DNA from: a bacterium
Lineage (GTDB): Bacteria > 4484-113 > JAGGVC01
Direction: 5' to 3'
DNA: 47,711 nucleotides
Assembly: GCA_039961635.1 (NCBI GenBank)
Contig: JABRWB010000019.1
Location: forward strand, 1 to 47,711
The first letter of the stretch is position 1, and each line of letters begins with the position of its first letter. Of this stretch, positions 41,646 to 47,711 are shown one piece after another. Under the pieces are notes generated by a model, which was not told the origin of the DNA, did no database searches, and saw nothing but the letters and a program-made list of their open reading frames with translations. The position numbers and the translations under genes are program-made.

Positions 41646-42560
41646 TCCAACCTCGATTTCCTTTGGTATTCCGGGCACCTCCGTCCAAGAAATGCCATCG
41701 GTTGAACGGTAAATTCCTCCGCTCCAGTTGGCAACGTCTCCGTCGTCGCCAAGCACATGCAGGATGTACCAAAAATTCTTGGCGGAACCGGTTCCCGTAA
41801 TCGAAATCCAGTGTCCGTGGTCGTGCGCAAACGGCCCTCCGACCGGAGTAAAGGTGTCGCCGTTGTCCGAAGACTTGAACAATCCCGCACTTGTCGCCGC
41901 GTAAAGCTCTCCGGTTTCCGGATCGAAAGCGAGCGAGCTGATCACCGCATCTTCGTTTATCCCTACCGCATCCGCAAGCTCGAAGCTCGTTCCATTGTTC
42001 GTCGAACGGTAAACTCCCTGGCCTGTGTCGGGATAGTGCCAGTCGCCGGTGCCGGCGACCACAAGGTTGGGATCAAGGGCGGAGGATGCGACGCAGTCGA
42101 AAGGCACATCGCCCGCCGCGGGATTCCACGGCAAGGCCGGCGCGACGGCAGTCCAGGTTTCTCCCGTATCCGCAGATCTGAACAACCCGTTCCAAGCGGC
42201 AGCGTAAAAGACCGCGTCGTCAAGCGGATCAGCGAAGATGCCCGAAATGCCGTATGTGCTTGTCGTGAAATCCGGGCCGGTGATACCGCTGTTTACGTGC
42301 CTGAAGGTCTGCCCGCCGTCGGTCGTTTTGAATATTCCGCCTACATCCTGGCCCACAAGAAAAACATCGGAGTTCGTATTGTGAAACGCGGCCGAATAGG
42401 ACGCTCCCCCTCCCCCCGGGCCTAGGCTGGCGAATCCGCCCAACGAGGTCGGCGTACCTCCGATTCCTTTTGAAATTACATTGCTTGGGCCTCCGTAGGA
42501 GTCGTCGCTTTCGTCGAACGGAACGACGCGGTAATGGCCGTCGCTCGCCGCGGCAATCAA
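41499..42560 (-). CDS. Middle segment of the broken BNR-repeat protein
   Basis: A 353-codon frame with an Fn3-like start (GHYRVVPFDESDDSYGGPSNV) and BNR blades: FKTTDGGQTFRHVN, FRSADTGETWTAVA, YRSTNNGTSFELAD and FKSSDNGDTFTPVG. Homology stops at the poly-G tract (41638-41645); the last 48 codons (past 41640) are an out-of-frame tail. The frame is open upstream to the TAA at 42600, and the TTG at 42560 has no ribosome site, so independent translation is doubtful. Confidence 0.55.
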   Translation of the reverse strand: MIAAASDGHYRVVPFDESDDSYGGPSNVISKGIGGTPTSLGGFASLGPGGGGASYSAAFHNTNSDVFLVGQDVGGIFKTTDGGQTFRHVNSGITGPDFTTSTYGISGIFADPLDDAVFYAAAWNGLFRSADTGETWTAVAPALPWNPAAGDVPFDCVASSALDPNLVVAGTGDWHYPDTGQGVYRSTNNGTSFELADAVGINEDAVISSLAFDPETGELYAATSAGLFKSSDNGDTFTPVGGPFAHDHGHWISITGTGSAKNFWYILHVLGDDGDVANWSGGIYRSTDGISWTEVPGIPKEIEVGGGGAASASGGGAASAGQLDSVPEFANARIPRRSMEIRRRVDGPDFRLG

Positions 42561-42599
42561 ATGACTGAAAACAATAGCCCCCCCTCCGGTGGGAGCCGA

Positions 42600-43217
42600 T
42601 TAAGGGTCGAAGTACGCCGAGTCGATCCAGTCGAATTCAATCCCGTCGTAGCTGTACTCGATGTCGTATCCGCTTACCGTGCCGAGATAATTTATCGCGA
42701 TACTGGTCACGTCGGATACCCCCACCTCCCCGTTTCCATCTCCGTCTATCAAAACGTCGGCGGCGTCTGGAAACGCCCCCGCGCCGTTGTTGTGTAGAAA
42801 GTGCAACGCGATGGGCGTGATATCGGCGACAGAAACTTCACCGCTTTGGTCATAATCGCCCGTGTTTTTATAAGTCCAGGTCAATTCGAACCCTTCCCCA
42901 ACTTGCGTCCCGGAGAGGTCGGTTACGGTCCCCGCGGCCCCGGTCGGAGCTTTCGAGATTTTTCTTTCGGACAAAAGCCTCCCCGACCCAATCTGCCTGG
43001 CCAATTCGCTTTTTAACAATTCCAAGACGGAGTTGTCTCCGCGGAAATCTTCCGCCGGCTCGAACGCAGCGATTTCGGCCAGTATCTCCGCGGTGAATCC
43101 CTCCGCGGGTGCTTCCAGCTTTTCCTCGGGAACGCGGCTTTTGGGCTGGCCGCAAGAGAGCAACGCGAACGGCAATGCGATCAGAAACGCGAAAAGGGAA
43201 TTCCTAAAACCGGCCAT
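42600..43217 (-). CDS. Dockerin-like lipoprotein (N-terminal segment of the broken gene)
   Basis: A 205-residue product with a lipobox (LPFALLSC, Cys22). It has a helical N-terminal part, then two EF-hand-like dockerin type I repeats: DYDQSGEVSVADITPIALHFLH and DGDGNGEVGVSDVTSIAINYLG, each with the calcium-binding DxDxxG loop. It ends in the Fn3-like GYDIEYSYDGIEFDWIDSAYFDP, where a TAA cuts the frame. As it stands it could be an expressed short lipoprotein with a calcium-dependent module; the natural protein probably continued into the BNR propeller. Confidence 0.7.
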   Translation of the reverse strand: MAGFRNSLFAFLIALPFALLSCGQPKSRVPEEKLEAPAEGFTAEILAEIAAFEPAEDFRGDNSVLELLKSELARQIGSGRLLSERKISKAPTGAAGTVTDLSGTQVGEGFELTWTYKNTGDYDQSGEVSVADITPIALHFLHNNGAGAFPDAADVLIDGDGNGEVGVSDVTSIAINYLGTVSGYDIEYSYDGIEFDWIDSAYFDP

Positions 43218-43254
43218 TCCAAATCCACCCCGATGTCGTTATTGATAGAACGCG

Positions 43255-43269
43255 CCGCGGGTACCGCGG
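43255..43269. repeat. Inverted CCGCGG repeat upstream of the BNR lipoprotein
   Basis: CCGCGG-gta-CCGCGG forms a perfect inverted repeat about 40 bp upstream of the lipoprotein start and 107 bp past the stop of the neighbouring gene. It could be an operator or a weak terminator stem; there is no U-run. Confidence 0.3.
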
Positions 43270-43375
43270 GCCGGATAAAGCACCCGGACTGCATTCCCGC
43301 AACTGCAAAGTAAATACCCGCCAACCCGCTTTTTGTGCGCGTTTCCGCGGCTTCCGCAGGTTGTAAATTCCCCGC

Positions 43376-44143
43376 TTACTGCTCCGTTTCCGCGTCCACG
43401 ACCTGATCCCACTTGTCCGCCCAGTCAAGGCCGTCCGGGAAAATCATCAGGCACTGCGTCTTGCCCCCGACCGTTTTCGGGCGCAGCTGGAACCGCTGAA
43501 GCGTGCGGGTCACGCCGACCGCGAAACGCGCGAAGTCGCGCGCGTCCTGCGGCGTCATCCCCTCGAACCCGAGCGAAGGGAGCGCGATTTTGTGGTGCGC
43601 GCCGGAGCCGTCCCGGATTTCGGTGGCCGACAGCATCGTCGAGAGTATGTCCCCGTCGCCCATCCAAAGGCAGCCGTAAATCAGCCTCCCGTCGTGGAAA
43701 TTGATCTGCTTGGACGTGTTCTGGTGCGTGACCACGCTGTAAACTTCCGGAAACGGCGTGCCCGCGCCTTCCTCGAATCCGGCCACCAGAAACTGCGCCT
43801 TCGCGTTCGGATGGATGTCGTGAAAGTGCTTTCTAAGCGCCTCCGCCACTTCCTGGACGCTCGACTTCTCGGTGCAGTCGTTGTAAACGCAGTTGCGGAT
43901 TTCGAAGGAGAGCGGCTGGCCGTCCACCACGTGCTCGCCAATCGCGGCCACGCCCACGCGGTCGTAGAAAGAGAACACTTTCTCCGCCGTGTCGGTGGCA
44001 ACGGTCAGTATCCTCTGGGGCGGCTCCTTCGGCTCCTGGCCGTGCTCCGGCACTATCGGCCGGCGCTCGAGCTGCATCATCTGGCGGCTGTCGCTCGCAA
44101 GGACGATCGCTTCCGGAACGTAAACGCAAATCGCAAAGCTCAT
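43376..44143 (-). CDS. Ntn-hydrolase/proteasome-beta-like protein, uncertain
   Basis: A 255-residue cytoplasmic protein. The N-terminus AICVYVPEAIVLASDSRQM, with GVAAIGEH and PEVYSVV further on, recalls the strand order of proteasome beta-subunits and the Anbu family, where GxxxASDSR follows the catalytic residue. The expected Thr/Ser/Cys nucleophile directly after a short propeptide is not obvious: the third residue is Phe and Ser2 or Cys6 are the only candidates. Catalytic activity is therefore unproven. It overlaps the CNNM/CorC gene by 4 bp (ATGA) and is probably co-translated. Confidence 0.45.
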   Translation of the reverse strand: MSFAICVYVPEAIVLASDSRQMMQLERRPIVPEHGQEPKEPPQRILTVATDTAEKVFSFYDRVGVAAIGEHVVDGQPLSFEIRNCVYNDCTEKSSVQEVAEALRKHFHDIHPNAKAQFLVAGFEEGAGTPFPEVYSVVTHQNTSKQINFHDGRLIYGCLWMGDGDILSTMLSATEIRDGSGAHHKIALPSLGFEGMTPQDARDFARFAVGVTRTLQRFQLRPKTVGGKTQCLMIFPDGLDWADKWDQVVDAETEQ

Positions 44144-45483
44144 TTCCTGTCACTCCCGGCCGCGCCCGCGGCCTCGCCCGCGCGCGGCGTAATTTTCACC
44201 TTTGAAATTCTCATACCCTTCATGACAGTAACCTCGATATCGGCATTGTCCAGCCGGAGCACATCGCCCGGAGACGGCAGCCTGCCCAGCCCGTCCATCA
44301 CCAGCCCGGCGACGGTCTCGTAGCCCTCGCCCTCCGGCAGCCCGCATCCGAGCTCGTGGTTGAGATGGCGCACCGCGGCGATTCCCTGCGCGATAACGCT
44401 GCCGTCCGCGTTTTCCGTCCAGAGCAGCCCTGCGGGATCATGCTCGTCCTGGATGTCGCCGAAAACCTCCTCGACCACATCCTCAAGTGTAACAATCCCG
44501 GCCGTCCCGCCATGCTCGTCAATAACGACCGCAAAGTGATTGCGTCCGTGCTCGAGCTCCTTGTACAAGCTGAGAATCGGCAATGTCTCGGGGACAAACG
44601 GAATATCAGGGCGAAGCCAGCGCGTGACCGGCGAATCGTCCGTCGCCTCCGGGTCAAGCAAAGCGTCTTTCAGCACGACGATGCCGATTATCTGGTCGAT
44701 GCTGCCTTTGTACACCGGCAGGCGGCTTTTGCCCGAAGCGCGCGCCGCCGAGCAGAGCTCCGCGCGCGTCGCGTCCGCGCCGACCGCGATGACGTCCGGA
44801 CGCGGCGTCATTATCTCGTGCGCCAGCGTATCGCCGAACTTGAAAATCCGGCGCGCCAGTTCTTTTTCGAAATGCGGGATCGCTTCATGGCCGCGGATCA
44901 TATGCTCGATTTCCTGCTCCGTCACTTCGCTTTGGGTCACCTTGCCTTTCGTGAACGGCCTGCTGAAAAGGAGCGTGGACACCGAAATCAGCCAGACGAA
45001 CGGATAGGTAATCCAAATGAAAAAGACCAGGAGCGGCGCGGAAAGGCGCGAAATCCTTTCCGGAAACACTATCGCAAGCATTTTGGGAACCAGCTCGCCG
45101 AAAACGAGAAAAACGTAGGTCAGTGCAACGGTGACGAGTACGTAGCTGATCGCCATCCCGTAACCGGGCGCGATTTTCTCGATGGCCGGCGCGATAATCG
45201 GCGCGATCACAGCGATCACCGCCGCGCCGCCGACGAAGTTGACGATCGTGATTCCGAGCTGGACGGCGCCCAGCCATTCGCTGGGTTTGCGCGTAAGCCG
45301 CAAAAGAAACCGGTCGCGGGGATTCCCCATTTCCTCCAGCTGCTTCAGCCTGCTGCCGCGAAGCGCGACGAGCGCGGTCTCGGCCGCGACGAAATACGCG
45401 GAGCCTAAAACCAGAACCAGGGCCAGCAGAATTTGAAGCCCGACACCGCCTTCCGGCGGCGCGGAGCCGATTCCTCCGTGCAC
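44140..45483 (-). CDS. CNNM/CorC-type (HlyC/CorC family) membrane protein
   Basis: A 447-residue protein: DUF21/CNNM transmembrane domain (about 15-190) with the LGITIVNFVGGA and LVFGELVPKMLA motifs, a pair of CBS domains (about 215-335: TPRPDVIAVGADATRAEL, HFAVVIDEHGGTAGIVTLEDVVEEVFGDI) and a CorC_HlyC C-terminal domain (about 345-430). Family members mediate Mg2+ or Co2+ export or regulation. GTG 45483 is 6 nt past a TATACT box, so the message is probably leaderless. The frame extends to 45834, but that part lies over the divergent gene. Confidence 0.88.
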   Translation of the reverse strand: MHGGIGSAPPEGGVGLQILLALVLVLGSAYFVAAETALVALRGSRLKQLEEMGNPRDRFLLRLTRKPSEWLGAVQLGITIVNFVGGAAVIAVIAPIIAPAIEKIAPGYGMAISYVLVTVALTYVFLVFGELVPKMLAIVFPERISRLSAPLLVFFIWITYPFVWLISVSTLLFSRPFTKGKVTQSEVTEQEIEHMIRGHEAIPHFEKELARRIFKFGDTLAHEIMTPRPDVIAVGADATRAELCSAARASGKSRLPVYKGSIDQIIGIVVLKDALLDPEATDDSPVTRWLRPDIPFVPETLPILSLYKELEHGRNHFAVVIDEHGGTAGIVTLEDVVEEVFGDIQDEHDPAGLLWTENADGSVIAQGIAAVRHLNHELGCGLPEGEGYETVAGLVMDGLGRLPSPGDVLRLDNADIEVTVMKGMRISKVKITPRAGEAAGAAGSDRK

Positions 45484-45489
45484 GAAACG

Positions 45490-45495
45490 AGTATA
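45490..45495 (-). promoter_or_regulatory. -10 box of the CNNM/CorC gene (leaderless)
   Basis: Minus-strand TATACT ends 6 nt before GTG 45483. It overlaps the region of a plus-strand TATAAT at 45502-45507, so two divergent promoters sit back to back. Confidence 0.5.
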
Positions 45496-45501
45496 CCAGC
45501 T

Positions 45502-45507
45502 TATAAT
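45502..45507 (+). promoter_or_regulatory. -10 box for the plus-strand pair at 45.6-47 kb
   Basis: A perfect TATAAT, about 50 bp upstream of the GTG start at 45559. No convincing -35 (TTGACA) at normal spacing. Confidence 0.45.
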
Positions 45508-45558
45508 GCGTCCTCCGGCTGAACATCGGGTACGGTTTTTCTGTCGGAATGATGCCCT

Positions 45559-45915
45559 GTGTCGGTGGACGATCGTCATTACCTTGAAGTCGGAAGCTCC
45601 GAGCGCCCCGAGAGGGCGGCGGACGACGCGGCGTATGCCGGGGATGCGGCCGCAAAGCAGGCAGGCGCGGGATTGCGCGCCCGCGCGGACGATGCGGCGC
45701 CTACCGTCAAACGCGGCGAACGCGCCGGGGAATTCAATCCCTGCGCAACGTTCGCCGCGATCGACTTTCGCGGCGACCGCGCCCCGTCGGACTTCCTTTG
45801 CGTGGGCGAGCGGATCTCCAACATTTTCTGGCAAATAGTGATGCTGGCTGGTATAATCGCCGGGACTCTGCTCCTGTTCTCCAATTGTCCGGCGGTTCGA
45901 ATTCCCGCCGGATAG
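45559..45915 (+). CDS. Small single-pass membrane protein of unknown function
   Basis: A 118-residue product from GTG 45559. An acidic, Ala-rich N-terminal part (about 1-82) is followed by one hydrophobic segment near 88-108 (NIFWQIVMLAGIIAGTLLLFSN). No family recognised. Support comes from tight spacing: its stop is 9 bp before the next start, with a GAGG for that gene in between. The start lacks a clear ribosome site, so the gene call is moderate. Confidence 0.5.
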   Translation: MSVDDRHYLEVGSSERPERAADDAAYAGDAAAKQAGAGLRARADDAAPTVKRGERAGEFNPCATFAAIDFRGDRAPSDFLCVGERISNIFWQIVMLAGIIAGTLLLFSNCPAVRIPAG

Positions 45916-45924
45916 CGAGGTACG

Positions 45925-46971
45925 ATGATTTCACGTTTAATTTCGGTTTTCGCATTCATTTTTGCGCTCTCGATCGGCGCCGCTTTCGCCCAAAGCGAGG
46001 GAACCGCGCCGCCCGAGGACGGAAACGCCAAGGGAGGCCCGGTCGCCGAGGGCGGCAAGGACGAGCCGGTGGACCTGTCCATCGCGCCCGCGCCGCGGCA
46101 CGACATCGCCGGCCCGGATTCCACGGACGTTGCGTACTCCCGCGTCGAGTTCGTCAAGGGCCGCAATCTGCCCAACTGGACTTACACGTACAAGGTGTTC
46201 GACGCCGACCGGGAATTTCGCGGCAGGATGATAGTGCGAAAGTTCGAGGCGGACGACCTGCGATTCGGGCGGCTTGTGGTGTTGGACAAGGAATACATGT
46301 TCCCGCCGCAGCGCGTCATCCGGATGGCCTACCGCAAGGAAGGCGCGACTCCTTTGTTCAGCTGGATGACCTACCAGTTCGGGGACGAGGAAAAAAAATT
46401 CACCGCCGACTATTACTACGACCAGATATTCGTGCGCAACGAGGGCGAAACCGTTTTCTATCACAACGCGATTCCCAATCCGCCCGCGAGCTTCGACATA
46501 GACCAGCTCATCTGGATAGTCCGGCAGATCGACATCGGCCAGCTTTCCGGCTGGCGGCTTATGAGCGTCAACGTGCCCACGCTCGAAGAAAGCTACCAGG
46601 TGCGCGTGACGCGCGAGGATGACGTAGAAGTGAAGGCCGCCGATTTTAAAAAATACTCCTGCGCACATCTCGTTTTCGACTTCGGCTACGTCAACAAGGA
46701 CGACCGCGTCAAGGAGCATTATTTCGTGGAGCTTGCCGAGCCTTACCGCGTTATCCAGTACGCCAGCGGTAATATTCTTATGCTTTACGAAAGCGAGCGC
46801 CAGGGTAGCGGGGGCGACGACCTGATGCCCGGCCAGAACGTGCAGCAGATGCCGGAACTGCCCAAGGAAGGCGAAGCCTCACCGGCGGAGGGCGAAACCC
46901 CCATCCCACCCCCCGCGGAATCCGCACCGCCGCCCGCGGAAGCCGCGAAGGAAGCGCCCGCGAGGGGATAG
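45925..46971 (+). CDS. Secreted protein of unknown function (DUF3108-like style)
   Basis: A 348-residue protein with a signal peptide (MISRLISVFAFIFALSIGAAFA) and GAGG before ATG 45925. The mature part (about 60-290) is beta-rich: FRGRMIVRKFEADDLRFG, FSWMTYQFGDEEKKFTADYYYDQIFVRNEGE and EHYFVELAEPYRVIQYASGNILMLY. The alternation of long strands and the closing position recall DUF3108-type lipid-binding-like proteins, but I cannot confirm it. The tail from about 310 is Pro/Ala/Glu-rich. Likely in one transcript with the preceding small gene. Confidence 0.7.
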   Translation: MISRLISVFAFIFALSIGAAFAQSEGTAPPEDGNAKGGPVAEGGKDEPVDLSIAPAPRHDIAGPDSTDVAYSRVEFVKGRNLPNWTYTYKVFDADREFRGRMIVRKFEADDLRFGRLVVLDKEYMFPPQRVIRMAYRKEGATPLFSWMTYQFGDEEKKFTADYYYDQIFVRNEGETVFYHNAIPNPPASFDIDQLIWIVRQIDIGQLSGWRLMSVNVPTLEESYQVRVTREDDVEVKAADFKKYSCAHLVFDFGYVNKDDRVKEHYFVELAEPYRVIQYASGNILMLYESERQGSGGDDLMPGQNVQQMPELPKEGEASPAEGETPIPPPAESAPPPAEAAKEAPARG

Positions 46972-47148
46972 CCGGCCGGGTATATTCGCCGATACTGTCG
47001 TTTTCGAGTGGTAAGCATGCCGCAGCGCGGCCTGATCGGCGCATTATAGCCTGGTCCAGCGCCTTGGCACCGGCAGTTAAATGCCGGTAATTGCGCACCT
47101 GTATTCCGATATAATTGCGAGATTTCGCAAAAAACTCCGCCGCGCGTG

Positions 47149-47242
47149 ACCTTCCCGTGCGAGTGATTTTTCAGCGCGCGTGATTTTACCCGCGCGTGTT
47201 TTTCACCCGCGCTTGTTTCCCCCCGCGCGTGATTTTTTCCGC
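47149..47242. repeat. Degenerate tandem array of a 16-18 bp CGCGCGTGATTTTT unit
   Basis: About six imperfect copies of a unit like CCGCGCGTGATTTTTC, for example GCGCGCGTGATTTTAC, CCGCGCGTGTTTTTCA and CCGCGCGTGATTTTTTC. GC-rich and T-rich halves alternate with a period of about 17 bp, ending 10 bp upstream of a TATAAT box. May be multiple regulator sites or a slippage-prone promoter array. Confidence 0.7.
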
Positions 47243-47251
47243 GGATCGGGG

Positions 47252-47257
47252 TATAAT
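47252..47257 (+). promoter_or_regulatory. -10 box upstream of the terminal lipoprotein gene
   Basis: Perfect TATAAT. At 17 bp upstream lies GTGATT (part of the last repeat unit), only a fair -35. The message would include the small frame at 47309. Confidence 0.55.
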
Positions 47258-47308
47258 GCACGCGAACGGCTTCGGACGGCCGCGGACTATCCGCCGGAGG
47301 CGGAAGCA

Positions 47309-47419
47309 ATGACACGAAGAATAAGGGGCTTTTGGACAGGATCCGTTTCACGGAGGCACCCTCGCGCCCCTGTTTCGATAGCAAATCTCAACATTCTTGG
47401 AGGTAGCGCAAATGGTTAA
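47309..47419 (+). CDS. Possible 36-residue leader peptide
   Basis: ATG 47309 has a good GGAGG at 8-nt spacing and opens a 36-codon Arg-rich frame ending at TAA (47417-47419), overlapping the next ATG (47412) by 8 bp. It could couple translation of the lipoprotein. No recognised family; composition is not membrane-like. Confidence 0.3.
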   Translation: MTRRIRGFWTGSVSRRHPRAPVSIANLNILGGSANG

Positions 47420-47711
47420 GCGGCTGACAAATCTGGTCATGGGGGGGGGGCTGGGATTGCCATAATCCTCTCCCTGTCGGTGCTCGCCATGATCGCGGCT
47501 AGTTTCACAAGCTGCGGCAGGGGCGAAGGGAAGCAGTACGCCGCGTCCGCGCGGGACGCGGGCGAGGGCGGCACGAACCAATCCGGCGGCTCGATCGGCT
47601 CGGAGCGCACCCCGGCGATCGATCCCGGATTCGGCGGAGACGACGAGCCGGAAGGGGGCGGGGAAGGGCTGGACGGCGGGGACCTGATTGATCCGTTCGA
47701 GATGCAGGATT
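47412..47711 (+). pseudogene. Lipoprotein with a 10-G frameshift, running off the window
   Basis: GGAGG precedes ATG 47412, which opens MVKRLTNLVM followed by ten consecutive G (47441-47450). As written, the frame meets TAA after 17 codons. With 8 or 11 G the frame reads through GGAGIAIILSLSVLAM to a lipobox (SFTSC) and a Gly/Asp/Glu-rich mature part that stays open to the window end. The tract sits just inside the signal peptide, so it works as an on/off switch or reflects a homopolymer base-call error. The 3' end is outside the window. Confidence 0.65.

Larger units (their letters stand above)
40301..43217 (-). pseudogene. BNR-repeat lipoprotein broken by a stop codon and a poly-G frameshift
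   Basis: Three collinear frames make one logical protein of about 970 residues: a lipoprotein with dockerin-like repeats, then beta-propeller BNR repeats. The first break is TAA at 42602-42600, after AYFDP; the same frame then resumes SAPTGGGAIVFSHLIAAASDGHYRVVPFDE, so a GAA-to-TAA change would join them. The second is a run of eight G (41645-41638): removing one G joins IEVGGG with ELLRPQGAALHPLDSSILYL. BNR proteins resemble sialidase or xyloglucanase propellers; here they probably bind or process a surface polysaccharide. Either a real pseudogene, a phase-variable gene or partly sequence error. Confidence 0.7.
46972..47308 (+). other. Intergenic region with repeats and a promoter
   Basis: No gene is seen between the secreted protein gene and the lipoprotein leader. 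The region holds a degenerate tandem array (47149-47242), a TATAAT box at 47252-47257 and AT-rich sequence around 47100-47140. Confidence 0.5.

Noticed and set aside
20937-42602. Stop-codon reassignment of TAA, suggested by in-frame TAA in the HicB-like and BNR genes
   Set aside because: Other intact genes here (tadA, the SHOCT-like gene) end at TAA where homology ends. Two lesions are better explained by mutation or error.
45484-45834. Longer N-terminus for the CNNM/CorC protein
   Set aside because: It would be Arg/Ser-rich, cross the divergent promoter and overlap the opposite gene; the membrane domain begins at 45483.

Overview
The window reads as chromosomal DNA of a GC-rich (roughly 60% by eye) diderm bacterium. 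Evidence for a diderm is an outer-membrane TolC-type channel with an RND pump, several lipobox lipoproteins, FtsEX with an EnvC-like factor, and PilT/PilD. I cannot assign a phylum. The dockerin-like lipoprotein, the DUF5666 lipoproteins and the GldG/DUF4340 ABC module would suit an uncultivated lineage better than a model one. No phage or insertion sequence is seen.

Layout. (1) 1-4.9 kb: an initiator tRNA and a four-gene GldA/GldF/GldG/DUF4340 ABC operon. (2) 5-8 kb: two lipoproteins with DUF5666 domains and very acidic repeat tails, then a MocR-type regulator. (3) 9.98-20.2 kb: a divergent locus. BlaI- and M56-type regulators face a copper/silver-type RND operon (TolC, adaptor, CusA-like pump) that also encodes three NosL-like proteins carrying four NosL-like domains and a 34-residue membrane peptide. 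(4) 20.2-31 kb: housekeeping and accessory genes: TadA, butyrate kinase, a VOC protein, an AbiE toxin-antitoxin pair, a DUF2089/SHOCT pair, two secreted proteins, a NicO metal exporter, a GNAT protein and two DinB proteins. (5) 30.8-40.2 kb: pilD-pilT, then a cell-envelope cluster of WecG-type glycosyltransferase, ftsE, ftsX, an M23 EnvC-like protein, an S41 protease, a NYN protein and an OstA-like protein. (6) 40.3-47.7 kb: a broken BNR-repeat lipoprotein, an Ntn-hydrolase-like gene coupled to a CNNM/CorC protein, a secreted protein, and the start of a lipoprotein with a 10-G tract.

The most interesting system is the metal locus. Three palindromes sharing an ACTA-N7-TAG core lie between blaI and the efflux operon, and two of them sit inside the two divergent promoters. 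This suggests that the BlaI protein represses both units and that the membrane protease relieves repression. The NosL-like proteins look like periplasmic metal carriers, probably for Cu(I) or Ag(I), working with the pump. That role is inferred.

Other recurring signals: -10 boxes ending about 6 nt before start codons that lack a Shine-Dalgarno (leaderless mRNAs); an initiator tRNA promoter that should start almost at the mature 5' end; an ftsX reading frame that appears to begin at ATA; a DUF5666-like insertion inside an S41 protease; and genes broken by stops or poly-G frameshifts.
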